Assembly: GCA_937892955.1 (NCBI GenBank)
Contig: CALBKH010000067.1
Location: 1-39,967 of the forward strand
Length of the DNA stretch: 39,967 nt
DNA from: an uncultured Alphaproteobacteria bacterium
Lineage (GTDB): Bacteria; Pseudomonadota; Alphaproteobacteria; Rhizobiales; Ancalomicrobiaceae
Direction of reading: 5' to 3'
The notes under the pieces were generated by a model, which was not told the DNA's origin, did no database searches, and saw only the letters and a program-made list of their open reading frames with translations. Positions 10,054-16,944 of this stretch are shown here, in pieces; positions within the stretch are counted from its first letter, which is position 1; each line of letters begins with the position of its first letter. The position numbers and the translations under genes were made by a program.

Positions 10054-10898
10054 GACTCGGCCCTCCCGACGCTGGTGAGCCGATAGGGCCGATCGTGCGA
10101 GAGTGCCGGAACCCGGCCGCGCACCGCCGCCACTTCGTCGGTGTCGATCTCGGCGAAGATCAGCCCCGGCTCCACCCCGCCCTCGGCGACGATCCTGCCC
10201 CACGGGTCGATGATCAACGAATGGCCGAAGGTCTCCCGGCCGTTCTCGTGCAGTCCCGTCTGCGCCGCCGCGAGCACCCATGAGCCGTTCTCGATGGCGC
10301 GGGCGCGCAGCAGCGTGTGCCAGTGCGCCTCGCCCGTCGGCCGGGTGAAGGCCGCCGGCACGGTCAGCACCTCGGCGCCGCCGTCCTTGGCGAGGCTGCG
10401 GAAGAGATGCGGGAAGCGCAGGTCGTAGCAGATCGCGATGCCGAACCGCGCGAAGGGCAGATCGACGGTCACCGCCTCGTCGCCGGCGACGTAACGCGCG
10501 CTCTCGCGATAGACCTCGCCGTTCGCCAGTTGCACGTCGAAGAGATGGATCTTGTCGTAGCGCGCCGCGATCTCGCCGGTCGGCGCGATCACGAAGGCGC
10601 GGTTCGCCGCCTTGGCGCCGTCGCCGACCTTGATCGCCAGACTGCCGATGTGGAGATGGATGCCGAGCTCGCGTGCCAGGGCCCGGCCGTGCGCCAGCGT
10701 CGCGTCGCCCGCCTCGTCGGTCAGCGTCGCGAACAGCCGCTGCGGGTCCTCGTCCATGATCCCGGTGGTCTCCGGCGTCTGGACGTAGACCGCCCCGCCC
10801 GCCGCCGCCGCGCGCACCAGCTGGTCCATCGTCGCGATGTTGTCGGCGACGGAACGCGAAGAGGTCATCTGGACCAGAGCGGCGCGGAACTTGGACAT
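10050..10898 (-). CDS. carbon-nitrogen hydrolase (deaminated glutathione amidase / omega-amidase type)
   Basis: This 282-residue cytoplasmic hydrolase belongs to the nitrilase superfamily. The Glu-Lys-Cys triad is visible as E43 in QTPETTG, K116 in RYDKIHLFD and C157 in FGIAICYDLRFP. The sequence is closest, by pattern, to NIT1/NIT2 proteins, which hydrolyse deaminated glutathione or alpha-ketoglutaramate as metabolite repair. The glutaredoxin gene just upstream supports a link to glutathione metabolism, but this is inference. ATG 10898-10896 has an excellent GGAGGA ribosome site 3 nt upstream; a longer frame exists upstream but lacks family similarity. It lies 31 nt after grxC and overlaps DUF1178 by 4 nt. 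Confidence 0.92.
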   Translation of the reverse strand: MSKFRAALVQMTSSRSVADNIATMDQLVRAAAAGGAVYVQTPETTGIMDEDPQRLFATLTDEAGDATLAHGRALARELGIHLHIGSLAIKVGDGAKAANRAFVIAPTGEIAARYDKIHLFDVQLANGEVYRESARYVAGDEAVTVDLPFARFGIAICYDLRFPHLFRSLAKDGGAEVLTVPAAFTRPTGEAHWHTLLRARAIENGSWVLAAAQTGLHENGRETFGHSLIIDPWGRIVAEGGVEPGLIFAEIDTDEVAAVRGRVPALSHDRPYRLTSVGRAES

Positions 10899-10929
10899 CG
10901 ATCCTCCGATAGCGCGGGTTCGCCGAAGC

Positions 10930-11199
10930 TCAACCGGCCCGACCGGCGAGCAGCGGATCGAGCCCGCCGGCGTCGTCGAGATCGTGCAGGTCGTCGCAGC
11001 CGCCGACATGGGTCTCGCCGACGAAGATCTGCGGGAAGGTGCTGCGTCCCGAGACCTTCATCATCTCGGCGCGATAGGACGGGTCGACGCTGGCGTTGCG
11101 CTCTTCGAAGGCGACGCCCTTCTCGCGCAGCAGCGCCTTGGCGGCGGTGCAGTAGCCGCAGTAGTCGCGGGTGTAGATCAACACACGGGGATCGGCCAT
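10930..11199 (-). CDS. grxC: glutaredoxin 3
   Basis: This 89-residue dithiol glutaredoxin reduces disulfides and mixed disulfides with glutathione. The active site is CGYC at residues 14-17 (TRDYCGYCTAAK), and the cis-proline motif is STFPQIFVGETHVGGCDDL, which binds glutathione. Length equals the GrxC family norm. The start at ATG 11199-11197 is supported by the family N-terminus (MADPRVLIYTR) and by a GAGG ribosome site. It lies between comF and the nitrilase-family gene, all in the same direction with short gaps, so a single operon is likely. An extra cysteine is not present outside the active site apart from the one in GGCDDL, which is usual. Confidence 0.96.
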   Translation of the reverse strand: MADPRVLIYTRDYCGYCTAAKALLREKGVAFEERNASVDPSYRAEMMKVSGRSTFPQIFVGETHVGGCDDLHDLDDAGGLDPLLAGRAG

Positions 11200-11249
11200 G
11201 AGGTCCTCGTTCAGCACGCGCGCGACGGCGCGCCGTCGGTTCCGGCCGT

Positions 11250-12059
11250 TCATATCGTGATCGGACCGCCCGGAGCAACCCGCGCGAAGGTGAGCACGTC
11301 GACGCGGGACGCCCCGGCCCGCTTCAATGCCCGGGTCGCGGCGGTCGCCGTCGCGCCGGTGGTCAGCACGTCGTCGACCAATACCACCCTTCGCCCCTCG
11401 ACCGCACCGCGCTGCGCCGGCGCCACCCGGAAGGCGCCGCGCACGTTCTCCTCGCGCTCGCGCTCGCCGAGCCCGACCTGCGGCCGCGTCGCCCGCACGC
11501 GGAGGAGGGCCGTGAGCGCCACCGGCACGCCGGTGATCCGGCCGACCTCGAGCGCGATCGCCGCCGCCTGGTTGAACCGCCGCGTCCACAGGCGACGCCG
11601 ATGCAGCGGCATCGGCACGATCACCTCCGCCTCCCCCGTCAGGTCCCGCCCCGCCCGCGCCGTCATGCGGCCGATGAGCCGGGCGAGTTCGGTGCGGTCG
11701 TGATACTTGAGCCCTTGCACGATCTCTCGTGCCACCTCGTCGTAGAGAACCGCGGCGCGCGCCCGATCGAAGACCGGTGGATCGGCGATCGCCTCCGCCG
11801 ACAGCGCCCCCTCGCCGATGTCGTAGCCGAAAGGAATGCCGAGGCGCTCGCAATAGGGCCGCTCGATCGGCCGGAGCCGCGACCAACAGCCGGCGCAGAG
11901 CCCGTGTGGTGTCGCCACCGGCTCGCGGCAGGCCATGCACACCGGCGGTAACGCCAGATCGACGAGGCGCCGGACGACCTCGCGGCCGAGGTCGCGCGAG
12001 CCGGCGAAGAGCCGCCGCAGCGCCCCTACGCTCTCGCTCTCGACCTCGCCGTCGCGCAT
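11250..12059 (-). CDS. comF: ComF family phosphoribosyltransferase-like protein
   Basis: This 269-residue protein has the ComF layout. An N-terminal zinc-binding segment (LPPVCMACREPV ... GLCAGCWSRL, about residues 35-70) is followed by a phosphoribosyltransferase fold whose PRPP loop is RVVLVDDVLTTGATATAA. In naturally competent bacteria ComF takes part in transformation, bringing in or processing DNA; in most alphaproteobacteria its role is undefined. The motif VPMPLHRRRLWTRRFNQAA and LLRVRATRPQVGLGERERE are family hallmarks. ATG 12059 gives the usual length; an extension upstream in the frame lacks similarity. It is the first gene of the comF-grxC-hydrolase-DUF1178 run and is divergent from the methyltransferase gene, with 116 nt between the start codons. 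Confidence 0.93.
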   Translation of the reverse strand: MRDGEVESESVGALRRLFAGSRDLGREVVRRLVDLALPPVCMACREPVATPHGLCAGCWSRLRPIERPYCERLGIPFGYDIGEGALSAEAIADPPVFDRARAAVLYDEVAREIVQGLKYHDRTELARLIGRMTARAGRDLTGEAEVIVPMPLHRRRLWTRRFNQAAAIALEVGRITGVPVALTALLRVRATRPQVGLGEREREENVRGAFRVAPAQRGAVEGRRVVLVDDVLTTGATATAATRALKRAGASRVDVLTFARVAPGGPITI

Positions 12060-12175
12060 CGTCCGCTCCACTCGTCCGCGTGACGATACTCTCTCCACAC
12101 GCGATACACGAGGGAGCACCTTCGATCTCGGCCACACCTTTGACCTCGACCGCGTCGCGTGCGAAGGGAGCGGCG

Positions 12176-13105
12176 ATGACCGGAACCGCCGCCCCCCGCC
12201 TCTTCGACCGCGCCCTGCTCGCCGCACGCCGTGCCCGCGCCCGAGCGCGACCGCGCGACGGCGCCGACTTCCTTCTCACCCGCGCCATCGACGATCTCGA
12301 CGACCGCCTGCTTCCCGTCCTGCGCCGCTTTCCCCGCGCCGTCGACCTCGGCCTCGCCGCGGGCCGCGCCGCCGAGGCCGTACGCCGTCTCGACAAGGCC
12401 GACGAGGTGCGGGTCGCCGCGCTCGATCCCGGCGGCCACGCCGATCTCGTCGTCGACGAGGAGGCGCTGCCTTTCCCGCCGGCGAGCCTCGACCTGGTGA
12501 TCTCGATGCTGTCGTTGCAGTTCGTCGACGATCTGCCCGGTACGCTGATCCAGATCCGCCGCGCCCTGGCCCCCGACGGCCTTCTGCTCGCCGCTCTCCT
12601 CGGCGGCGAAACCTTGCGCGAACTGCGCGAAGCGCTCTCCGATGCCGAGGTGGAACTGACCGGCGGCCTGTCGCCGCGGGTGATCCCCTTCGTCGGCGTC
12701 CGCGATCTCGGCTCTCTGCTGCAACGCGCCGGCTTCGCCCTGCCGGTCACCGACTCGGACCGCTTCACCGTGCGCTATCGCTCGATGTTCGACCTGATCG
12801 CCGATCTGCGCGCCATGGGCGCCACCAATCCGCTCGTCGACCGCTCGCGCCGCCCGACGTCGCGCCGCCTCTTCCTGCGCGCCGCCGAGATCTATGCCGA
12901 ACGCTTCTCCGACCCCGATGGTCGCCTGCGCGCCACCTTCGAGATCGTCTCGGCCTCCGGCTGGGCGCCGCACGAGAGCCAGCAGAAGCCGGCGAAACCG
13001 GGCAGCGCCACCGTCCGCCTCGCCGACGCCCTGAAGGCACGCAGCTTCCCCGACGATGTCGCGGTGACGAAGACGCCGCCCGACGAGGGCGGCGGTGCCG
13101 GATGA
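12176..13105 (+). CDS. SAM-dependent methyltransferase-fold protein (NDUFAF5 / BioC-like)
   Basis: This 309-residue class I methyltransferase-fold protein starts with LFDRALLAARRARARARPRD, a pattern shared with the alphaproteobacterial relatives of mitochondrial NDUFAF5. NDUFAF5 hydroxylates an arginine in a complex I subunit during assembly. The SAM-binding motif I appears as AVDLGLAAGRAAEAVRR, a weak Gly-rich loop, and a later motif is LDLVISMLSLQFVDDLPGTL (about 105-124). Another named relative is BioC, the malonyl-ACP methyltransferase of biotin synthesis, but no bio genes are nearby. The start ATG 12176 has AGGGAG 5 nt upstream. It is divergent from comF, as in many Rhizobiales, and convergent with the Flp pilin gene. 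Specific activity is uncertain. Confidence 0.85.
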   Translation: MTGTAAPRLFDRALLAARRARARARPRDGADFLLTRAIDDLDDRLLPVLRRFPRAVDLGLAAGRAAEAVRRLDKADEVRVAALDPGGHADLVVDEEALPFPPASLDLVISMLSLQFVDDLPGTLIQIRRALAPDGLLLAALLGGETLRELREALSDAEVELTGGLSPRVIPFVGVRDLGSLLQRAGFALPVTDSDRFTVRYRSMFDLIADLRAMGATNPLVDRSRRPTSRRLFLRAAEIYAERFSDPDGRLRATFEIVSASGWAPHESQQKPAKPGSATVRLADALKARSFPDDVAVTKTPPDEGGGAG

Positions 13106-13121
13106 CGGTGTCCCGGCGCGA

Positions 13122-13325
13122 TCAGCGCAGATAGGAATTGATCGTGTTGGCGAAGGCGTTCCACTTGTCGGCGACGCCGGTTCCGGTCGCCGACAGCGAC
13201 GCGATGATGGCGAGCGAGACGAGCGTGCCGACGAGCCCGTATTCCATCGACGTGGAACCGGCATCGTCGCTCATCAGGGCGCGGGTCGTGGCGCGAAGCC
13301 TCTCGATCCTGGTCGTGATGCCCAT
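13122..13325 (-). CDS. Flp family type IVb pilin
   Basis: This 67-residue prepilin has a charged leader ending in DDAG, then STSMEYGLVGTLVSLAIIAS. This fits the Flp rule of TadV/CpaA-type prepilin peptidase cleavage after Gly with Glu at +5 followed by Tyr. The hydrophobic stretch of about 20 residues would form the pilin helix, and the tail GVADKWNAFANTINSYLR is typical. Flp pilins form thin tad/cpa pili used for adherence. No cpa/tad assembly genes are in the window, so this is a lone or minor pilin depending on machinery elsewhere. It lies 28 nt downstream of mutT in the same direction and may share its transcript. The gene is short but its signature is strong. Confidence 0.92.
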   Translation of the reverse strand: MGITTRIERLRATTRALMSDDAGSTSMEYGLVGTLVSLAIIASLSATGTGVADKWNAFANTINSYLR

Positions 13326-13353
13326 GCCTCGTGGTCTCTCTCGGTCGATCCGA

Positions 13354-13752
13354 TCAGATGAGATCGATCAGATGAGGTATCAAAGGTTCGTCCGCCGGTG
13401 GCATCGGAAAGTCTCGCAGTTTCGTCGGGCGGACCCATTTGAGGGCCTGTCCTTCGCGTCCGCGAACCGTTCCCGTCCACCTACGGCAGACGTAGAGTGG
13501 CATCAGGAGATGAAAATCTTCATAACGATGACTGGCGAAGGTGAGCGGTGCCAAGCACGGTTCCTTGACGTCGATCCCGAGTTCTTCGTGGAGTTCACGG
13601 ATCAGCGTCGCCTCCGGGCTCTCCCCCGGCTCGATCTTGCCACCGGGGAATTCCCACAATCCCGCCATGGACTTGCCCTCCGGGCGCTGCGCCAGCAGCA
13701 CCCGCCCGTCGGTGTCGATCAGGGCGACGGCGGCGACCAGGACGATCTTCAT
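13354..13752 (-). CDS. mutT: 8-oxo-dGTP diphosphatase MutT
   Basis: This 132-residue Nudix hydrolase sanitises the nucleotide pool by converting 8-oxo-dGTP to the monophosphate, preventing A:T to C:G transversions. The Nudix box fits GX5EX7REUXEEXGU exactly at residues 38-60, with G38, E44, R52, E53, E56, E57 and G59. The start MKIVLVAAVALIDTDGRVLL and AQRPEGKSMAGLWEFPGG are typical of MutT rather than other Nudix enzymes. It begins 2 nt after the argJ stop, so the two are co-transcribed; the argJ-mutT order is standard in Rhizobiales. Near the 3' end an 11-nt direct repeat (GATCAGATGAG) occurs twice, 14 nt apart, encoding part of LIDLI and the stop region. Confidence 0.95.
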   Translation of the reverse strand: MKIVLVAAVALIDTDGRVLLAQRPEGKSMAGLWEFPGGKIEPGESPEATLIRELHEELGIDVKEPCLAPLTFASHRYEDFHLLMPLYVCRRWTGTVRGREGQALKWVRPTKLRDFPMPPADEPLIPHLIDLI

Positions 13753-13754
13753 CC

Positions 13755-14996
13755 TCAGCTCCGGTAATCGCCGTTGATCGCCACGTATTCCTTGGTGAGA
13801 TCGCAGGTGTAGACGGTGTCGGACGCCGTCCCGAGGCCGATCTCGACCTTCACGACGATGTGATCGCGCTTCATGTAGTCCGACGCGACCGCTTCCGAAT
13901 AGGCCGGATCGCGTTCACCTTCGACCGCGACGCGAGTGTCGCCGAACCAGATCGCCAGCCGATCGCGCTCCGCCGGCTCGCCCGCCTTGCCCACCGCCAT
14001 GACGATGCGGCCCCAGTTGGCGTCCTCGCCGGCGCAGGCGGTCTTCACCAGCGGCGAATTGGCGATCGACATGGCGATGCGCCGCGCCGACGCCTTGGAG
14101 ACCGCGCCTTCGACCCTCACCTCGACGAACTTGCGCGCCCCCTCGCCATCCTTGGCGACCCACTGGGCGAGTTCCAGCGTGAGGCTCTCCAGCGCCGCCC
14201 GGAAATCGACGAGCGCCGGATCCTCGGCCACCGTCACCGGCGTCTGGCCGCGCTCGGCCGCCTTGGCCGTCGCGAACAGCAGCACCGTGTCCGAGGTCGA
14301 GGTGTCGCCGTCGATGGTGGTGGCGTTGTAGCTGTCGACCACCGCCGCGGAGATCAGGGCCTGCAGCGCCGACGCCTCGATCGCCGCGTCGGTGAAGAGG
14401 AAGGAGAGCATGGTCGCCATGTCGGGGGCGATCATGCCGGCGCCCTTGGCGATGCCGACCAACATCACCTCGACGCCGCCGATCTTCGCCGTGCGGGTCG
14501 CCACCTTCGGGAAGGTGTCGGTGGTCATGATGGCGCGCGCCGCGTCGATCCACGGCCCCTCGGCCACCCGCGTCGCCGTCTCGTCGAGCACACCTTCGAA
14601 CTTGCGCGGGTCGAGCGGCTCGCCGATGACCCCGGTCGAGGCGAGGAAGACCTCGGACGGCGCACATCCCGCGACCTTCGCCGCGATGTCGGCGGTGACG
14701 CGAACCGTCTCGACGCCCTTCTTTCCGGTGAAGGCGTTGGCGTTGCCGGAGTTGACCACCAGCGCCCGCGCCCGACCCTGCGCCAGGTTGGCCCGGCACC
14801 AGTCGACCGGCGCCGACGGGCACTTCGAGGTGGTGAAGACGCCGGCGACCCGCGTGCCCTCGTCGAACAGGGCGAGGAACACGTCGGTGCGGTTCTTGTA
14901 CTTGATCCCGGCTTCCGCCGTGGCGAAGCGAACACCGGGCACCACCGGGGTCGCGGGATGGGACTTGGGCGCGAGCGGCGAGACCGCGTGGGACAT
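13755..14996 (-). CDS. argJ: bifunctional glutamate N-acetyltransferase / amino-acid acetyltransferase ArgJ
   Basis: ArgJ transfers the acetyl group from N-acetylornithine to glutamate in the cyclic arginine pathway, and in its bifunctional form also makes N-acetylglutamate from acetyl-CoA. The 413-residue precursor self-cleaves between A194 and T195 in KGAGMIAPDMATMLSFLF, where the new N-terminal Thr is the nucleophile. Other landmarks are VNSGNANAFTGKKG, ASTGVIGEPL and the C-terminal GEDANWGRIVMAVGKAG. ATG 14996 is chosen because GGAGG lies 5 nt upstream (TCGGAGGCTCGTATG), although the frame extends 20 codons further. Length matches the family. It heads an argJ-mutT (-Flp pilin) unit and lies 140 nt downstream of the EamA transporter gene. 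Confidence 0.96.
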   Translation of the reverse strand: MSHAVSPLAPKSHPATPVVPGVRFATAEAGIKYKNRTDVFLALFDEGTRVAGVFTTSKCPSAPVDWCRANLAQGRARALVVNSGNANAFTGKKGVETVRVTADIAAKVAGCAPSEVFLASTGVIGEPLDPRKFEGVLDETATRVAEGPWIDAARAIMTTDTFPKVATRTAKIGGVEVMLVGIAKGAGMIAPDMATMLSFLFTDAAIEASALQALISAAVVDSYNATTIDGDTSTSDTVLLFATAKAAERGQTPVTVAEDPALVDFRAALESLTLELAQWVAKDGEGARKFVEVRVEGAVSKASARRIAMSIANSPLVKTACAGEDANWGRIVMAVGKAGEPAERDRLAIWFGDTRVAVEGERDPAYSEAVASDYMKRDHIVVKVEIGLGTASDTVYTCDLTKEYVAINGDYRS

Positions 14997-15031
14997 ACGA
15001 GCCTCCGAAGGGCGTTCGATCGACGCCCGAG

Positions 15032-15060
15032 GCTTTAGCTTCCTTTTCCGGACCACTCAA
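15032..15060 (-). promoter_or_regulatory. candidate promoter of argJ
   Basis: Read on the minus strand, TTGAGT (15060-15055), a 17-nt spacer and TAAAGC (15037-15032) lie about 36 nt before the argJ ATG. The -35 is good and the -10 moderate. It would make argJ independent of the upstream EamA gene. Confidence 0.35.
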
Positions 15061-15136
15061 GGCGCGACCGCTCCGCGACCCGCCCACGAGCGGGACGTCG
15101 GCGCGACCGACGTCGGACGCCCGCGGCCTCCGCCCC

Positions 15137-16135
15137 TCACAGAACGATCGCCACGCCGACCAGAGCCACCGCGCCGCCGACGAGATGGAAGGCTCTGATC
15201 TCCTCACCGAGCAGCCCCCAGGCGAGACCGGCGACGATCACCGGCAGGAGATTGAGGAACAGCGTCGCCCGCGCCGCCCCGAGCCGCCGGATGCCGACGA
15301 TCCAGAACACCGGCGCCAGCAACGATGCCGCGATCGCCGCATAGAGGATCAGCGGCAGGTTCGCCCAGGTCGGCGGTGACACCGGCGAGGCGATCCAGAA
15401 CGGCAGGATGAAGAGCGTCCCGAAGCCGATCTGGACATAGAGCTGCTGCCAGGAGGTCAGCGGCGTCGTCCAACGCTTGATCAGGACGCCATAGAGCGCG
15501 TTCGAGAAGACGGCGACCAGCATCAGCCCGTCACCGTAGCCGATGCCCGCCTCGAGCAGCCGGGACGGATCGCCCGAGGTCACCAGCACCATCAGCCCGA
15601 CCGCCGATACGCCCACCCCGGCGATCCGCCGCGCCGTCGGCGCCTCACCCGCGAGGAGCCCCGCCAGCAACACCGCCATCAACGGCATCGTCGAAACGAT
15701 GACGCCCATGTTGATCGCCGTCGTCGTCTTCGCCGCCTCGTAGGCGAGCCCCTGATAGAGCGCCATGCCGAGAACCCCGAGCGCCGCCAACTTCGTCCAG
15801 TTGTCGCGCACCGTCTCGCGTCGTCGCCACACCGCCGGGAGGAGAAACGGCGTCAGCACGGCGAAGGCGAGGAGCCATCGATAGAAGGCCATCGACGCCG
15901 GTTCGACGACGCCGGCCGCGCTACGGGTGACGATGGTGTTGCCCGCCCACAGGCAGACGGTGGCCAAGGGAGCCATCACCGCCAACGGCGCCAGCCGAGC
16001 CCCGAGCGTCATGGCGGCCCCGGACACCACCTCCGCCTCCGGGGCGATCGTCGCGGGCCTCTCCTCGGTCGCCTGTGCGGTCGGCGACGGAGGGACGGTC
16101 GGGGTGGCGCCGTCGGCGGCCTGCGACATCTTCAT
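15137..16135 (-). CDS. EamA/DMT-superfamily transporter
   Basis: This 332-residue inner-membrane protein belongs to the drug/metabolite transporter superfamily (EamA, RhaT/YdcZ-like). It has the two-repeat, ten-helix design: the first EamA repeat runs from about residue 50 (PLATVCLWAGNTIVTRSAAG) to 190, and the second from about 200 to 330, with the usual LxxGExxxxxxxxGxxxIxxG end in LLGEEIRAFHLVGGAVALVG. The first 45 residues are an unusual Pro/Thr/Ala-rich cytoplasmic tail with no clear function; a start at ATG 16129 is also possible. It probably exports an amino-acid- or drug-like compound. It is divergent from a TetR regulator with a palindromic operator on its promoter, so expression is likely induced by the TetR ligand. 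Confidence 0.92.
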   Translation of the reverse strand: MKMSQAADGATPTVPPSPTAQATEERPATIAPEAEVVSGAAMTLGARLAPLAVMAPLATVCLWAGNTIVTRSAAGVVEPASMAFYRWLLAFAVLTPFLLPAVWRRRETVRDNWTKLAALGVLGMALYQGLAYEAAKTTTAINMGVIVSTMPLMAVLLAGLLAGEAPTARRIAGVGVSAVGLMVLVTSGDPSRLLEAGIGYGDGLMLVAVFSNALYGVLIKRWTTPLTSWQQLYVQIGFGTLFILPFWIASPVSPPTWANLPLILYAAIAASLLAPVFWIVGIRRLGAARATLFLNLLPVIVAGLAWGLLGEEIRAFHLVGGAVALVGVAIVL

Positions 16136-16149
16136 CGGTGTCGATCCTC

Positions 16150-16172
16150 AAATGAAACGTGACGTTTCGTTT
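16150..16172. promoter_or_regulatory. TetR-type operator
   Basis: A perfect 15-bp palindrome GAAACGT-G-ACGTTTC (16154-16168) is extended by matching AAA and TTT flanks, giving a 23-bp dyad with one mismatched pair. It lies immediately downstream of the -10 box of the EamA gene, over the expected start of transcription, and in the gap between divergent eamA and tetR genes, which is the classical place for a TetR operator. Confidence 0.8.
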
Positions 16173-16201
16173 TGTTTAAGGTGACACCATCGTCATGTCA
16201 A
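16173..16201 (-). promoter_or_regulatory. promoter of the EamA transporter gene
   Basis: On the minus strand a consensus TTGACA (16201-16196), a 17-nt spacer and TAAACA (16178-16173) precede the EamA start by about 38 nt. Transcription would begin inside the adjacent TetR operator, so repressor binding would block initiation. Confidence 0.7.
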
Positions 16202-16218
16202 CGGACCTCGGATAGAAT
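16190..16218 (+). promoter_or_regulatory. candidate promoter of the tetR gene
   Basis: TCGTCA (16190-16195), 17 nt and TAGAAT (16213-16218) form a moderate plus-strand promoter 42 nt before the tetR ATG. It overlaps the EamA promoter but lies beside rather than across the operator, so autoregulation is possible but less direct. Confidence 0.35.
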
Positions 16219-16260
16219 TCGTCACCCGAGACGAATCCGCTTTCCCTCGAGCCCTCGAAG

Positions 16261-16884
16261 ATGATCGACCGCGACGCCGACCCCACCACCCCGAGACGCC
16301 GATCGGCCGGTCCGCAGCGCTCGACCGCGAGTCACGAAGCGATCCTCGCCGCCGCCGACGAATTGCTCGCCGAGTCGGGTCCGGCCGGTGTCACCTTCGA
16401 GGCGGTCGCCCGCCGCGCCAAGGCCGGCAAGCCGACGCTCTATCGCTGGTGGCCGAACAAGATCGCCCTGCTGCTCGAGCTCTACGACCGCCACAAGGAC
16501 CGGGTGATCGTCGCCCCGAACCACGGCGACTTCCGCGCCGACCTCGTCGACCTCACCCGCAGCCTGTGGTCTTTCTGGCGCGGTTCGCCGGCGGGAGCCG
16601 CCTTCGCCGCCATCATCGCCGAGGCCCAGTCCTCGCCCGAGACCCGGCGCAGCCTCGCCGACCACTTCGCCGATGAAGGTCGCAGCGCGCGCAATGTCCT
16701 CGATCAGGCGATCGAGAGGGCGATCGACCGGGGTCAACTCCCCCCCGGCAGCGACGTTCGGCGGGTGCGCGAGGCGATCATGGCGGTGAACTGGTTCCAC
16801 CTGCTGTGTGACCGGCTCGACGACGATCGGGTCGTCCCGGCGGTCGACCTGCTGGTCGACGGCCTGTCGGCGTGCCGAGAATGA
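16261..16884 (+). CDS. TetR/AcrR family transcriptional regulator
   Basis: This 207-residue regulator has a typical N-terminal three-helix DNA-binding domain at about residues 25-70, with the recognition region GVTFEAVARRAKAGKPTLYR followed by WWPNKIALLLELY. The C-terminal ligand-binding domain starts near residue 80 and has the TetR_C pattern with a conserved tryptophan run (SLWSFWRGSPAGAAFAAI). It is divergent from an EamA transporter, and the 125-nt gap between start codons carries a strong palindrome over the transporter promoter, so it most likely represses that gene until its ligand, perhaps the transported compound, is present. It is convergent with ppiC, with a terminator-like hairpin between. 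The ligand cannot be predicted. Confidence 0.93.
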   Translation: MIDRDADPTTPRRRSAGPQRSTASHEAILAAADELLAESGPAGVTFEAVARRAKAGKPTLYRWWPNKIALLLELYDRHKDRVIVAPNHGDFRADLVDLTRSLWSFWRGSPAGAAFAAIIAEAQSSPETRRSLADHFADEGRSARNVLDQAIERAIDRGQLPPGSDVRRVREAIMAVNWFHLLCDRLDDDRVVPAVDLLVDGLSACRE

Positions 16885-16887
16885 CGA

Positions 16888-16925
16888 AGGGGCGGACCAT
16901 CGGCCCGCCCCTCGCATCCTTTTCC
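16888..16925. terminator. terminator between convergent tetR and ppiC genes
   Basis: AGGGGCGG (16888-16895) and CCGCCCCT (16905-16912) form an 8-bp perfect stem, followed on the plus strand by CGCATCCTTTTCC. It starts 4 nt after the tetR stop and lies 20 nt before the ppiC stop region, so it can serve both genes. Confidence 0.55.
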
Positions 16926-16944
16926 GGCTCGATCGCCTCCCGGC

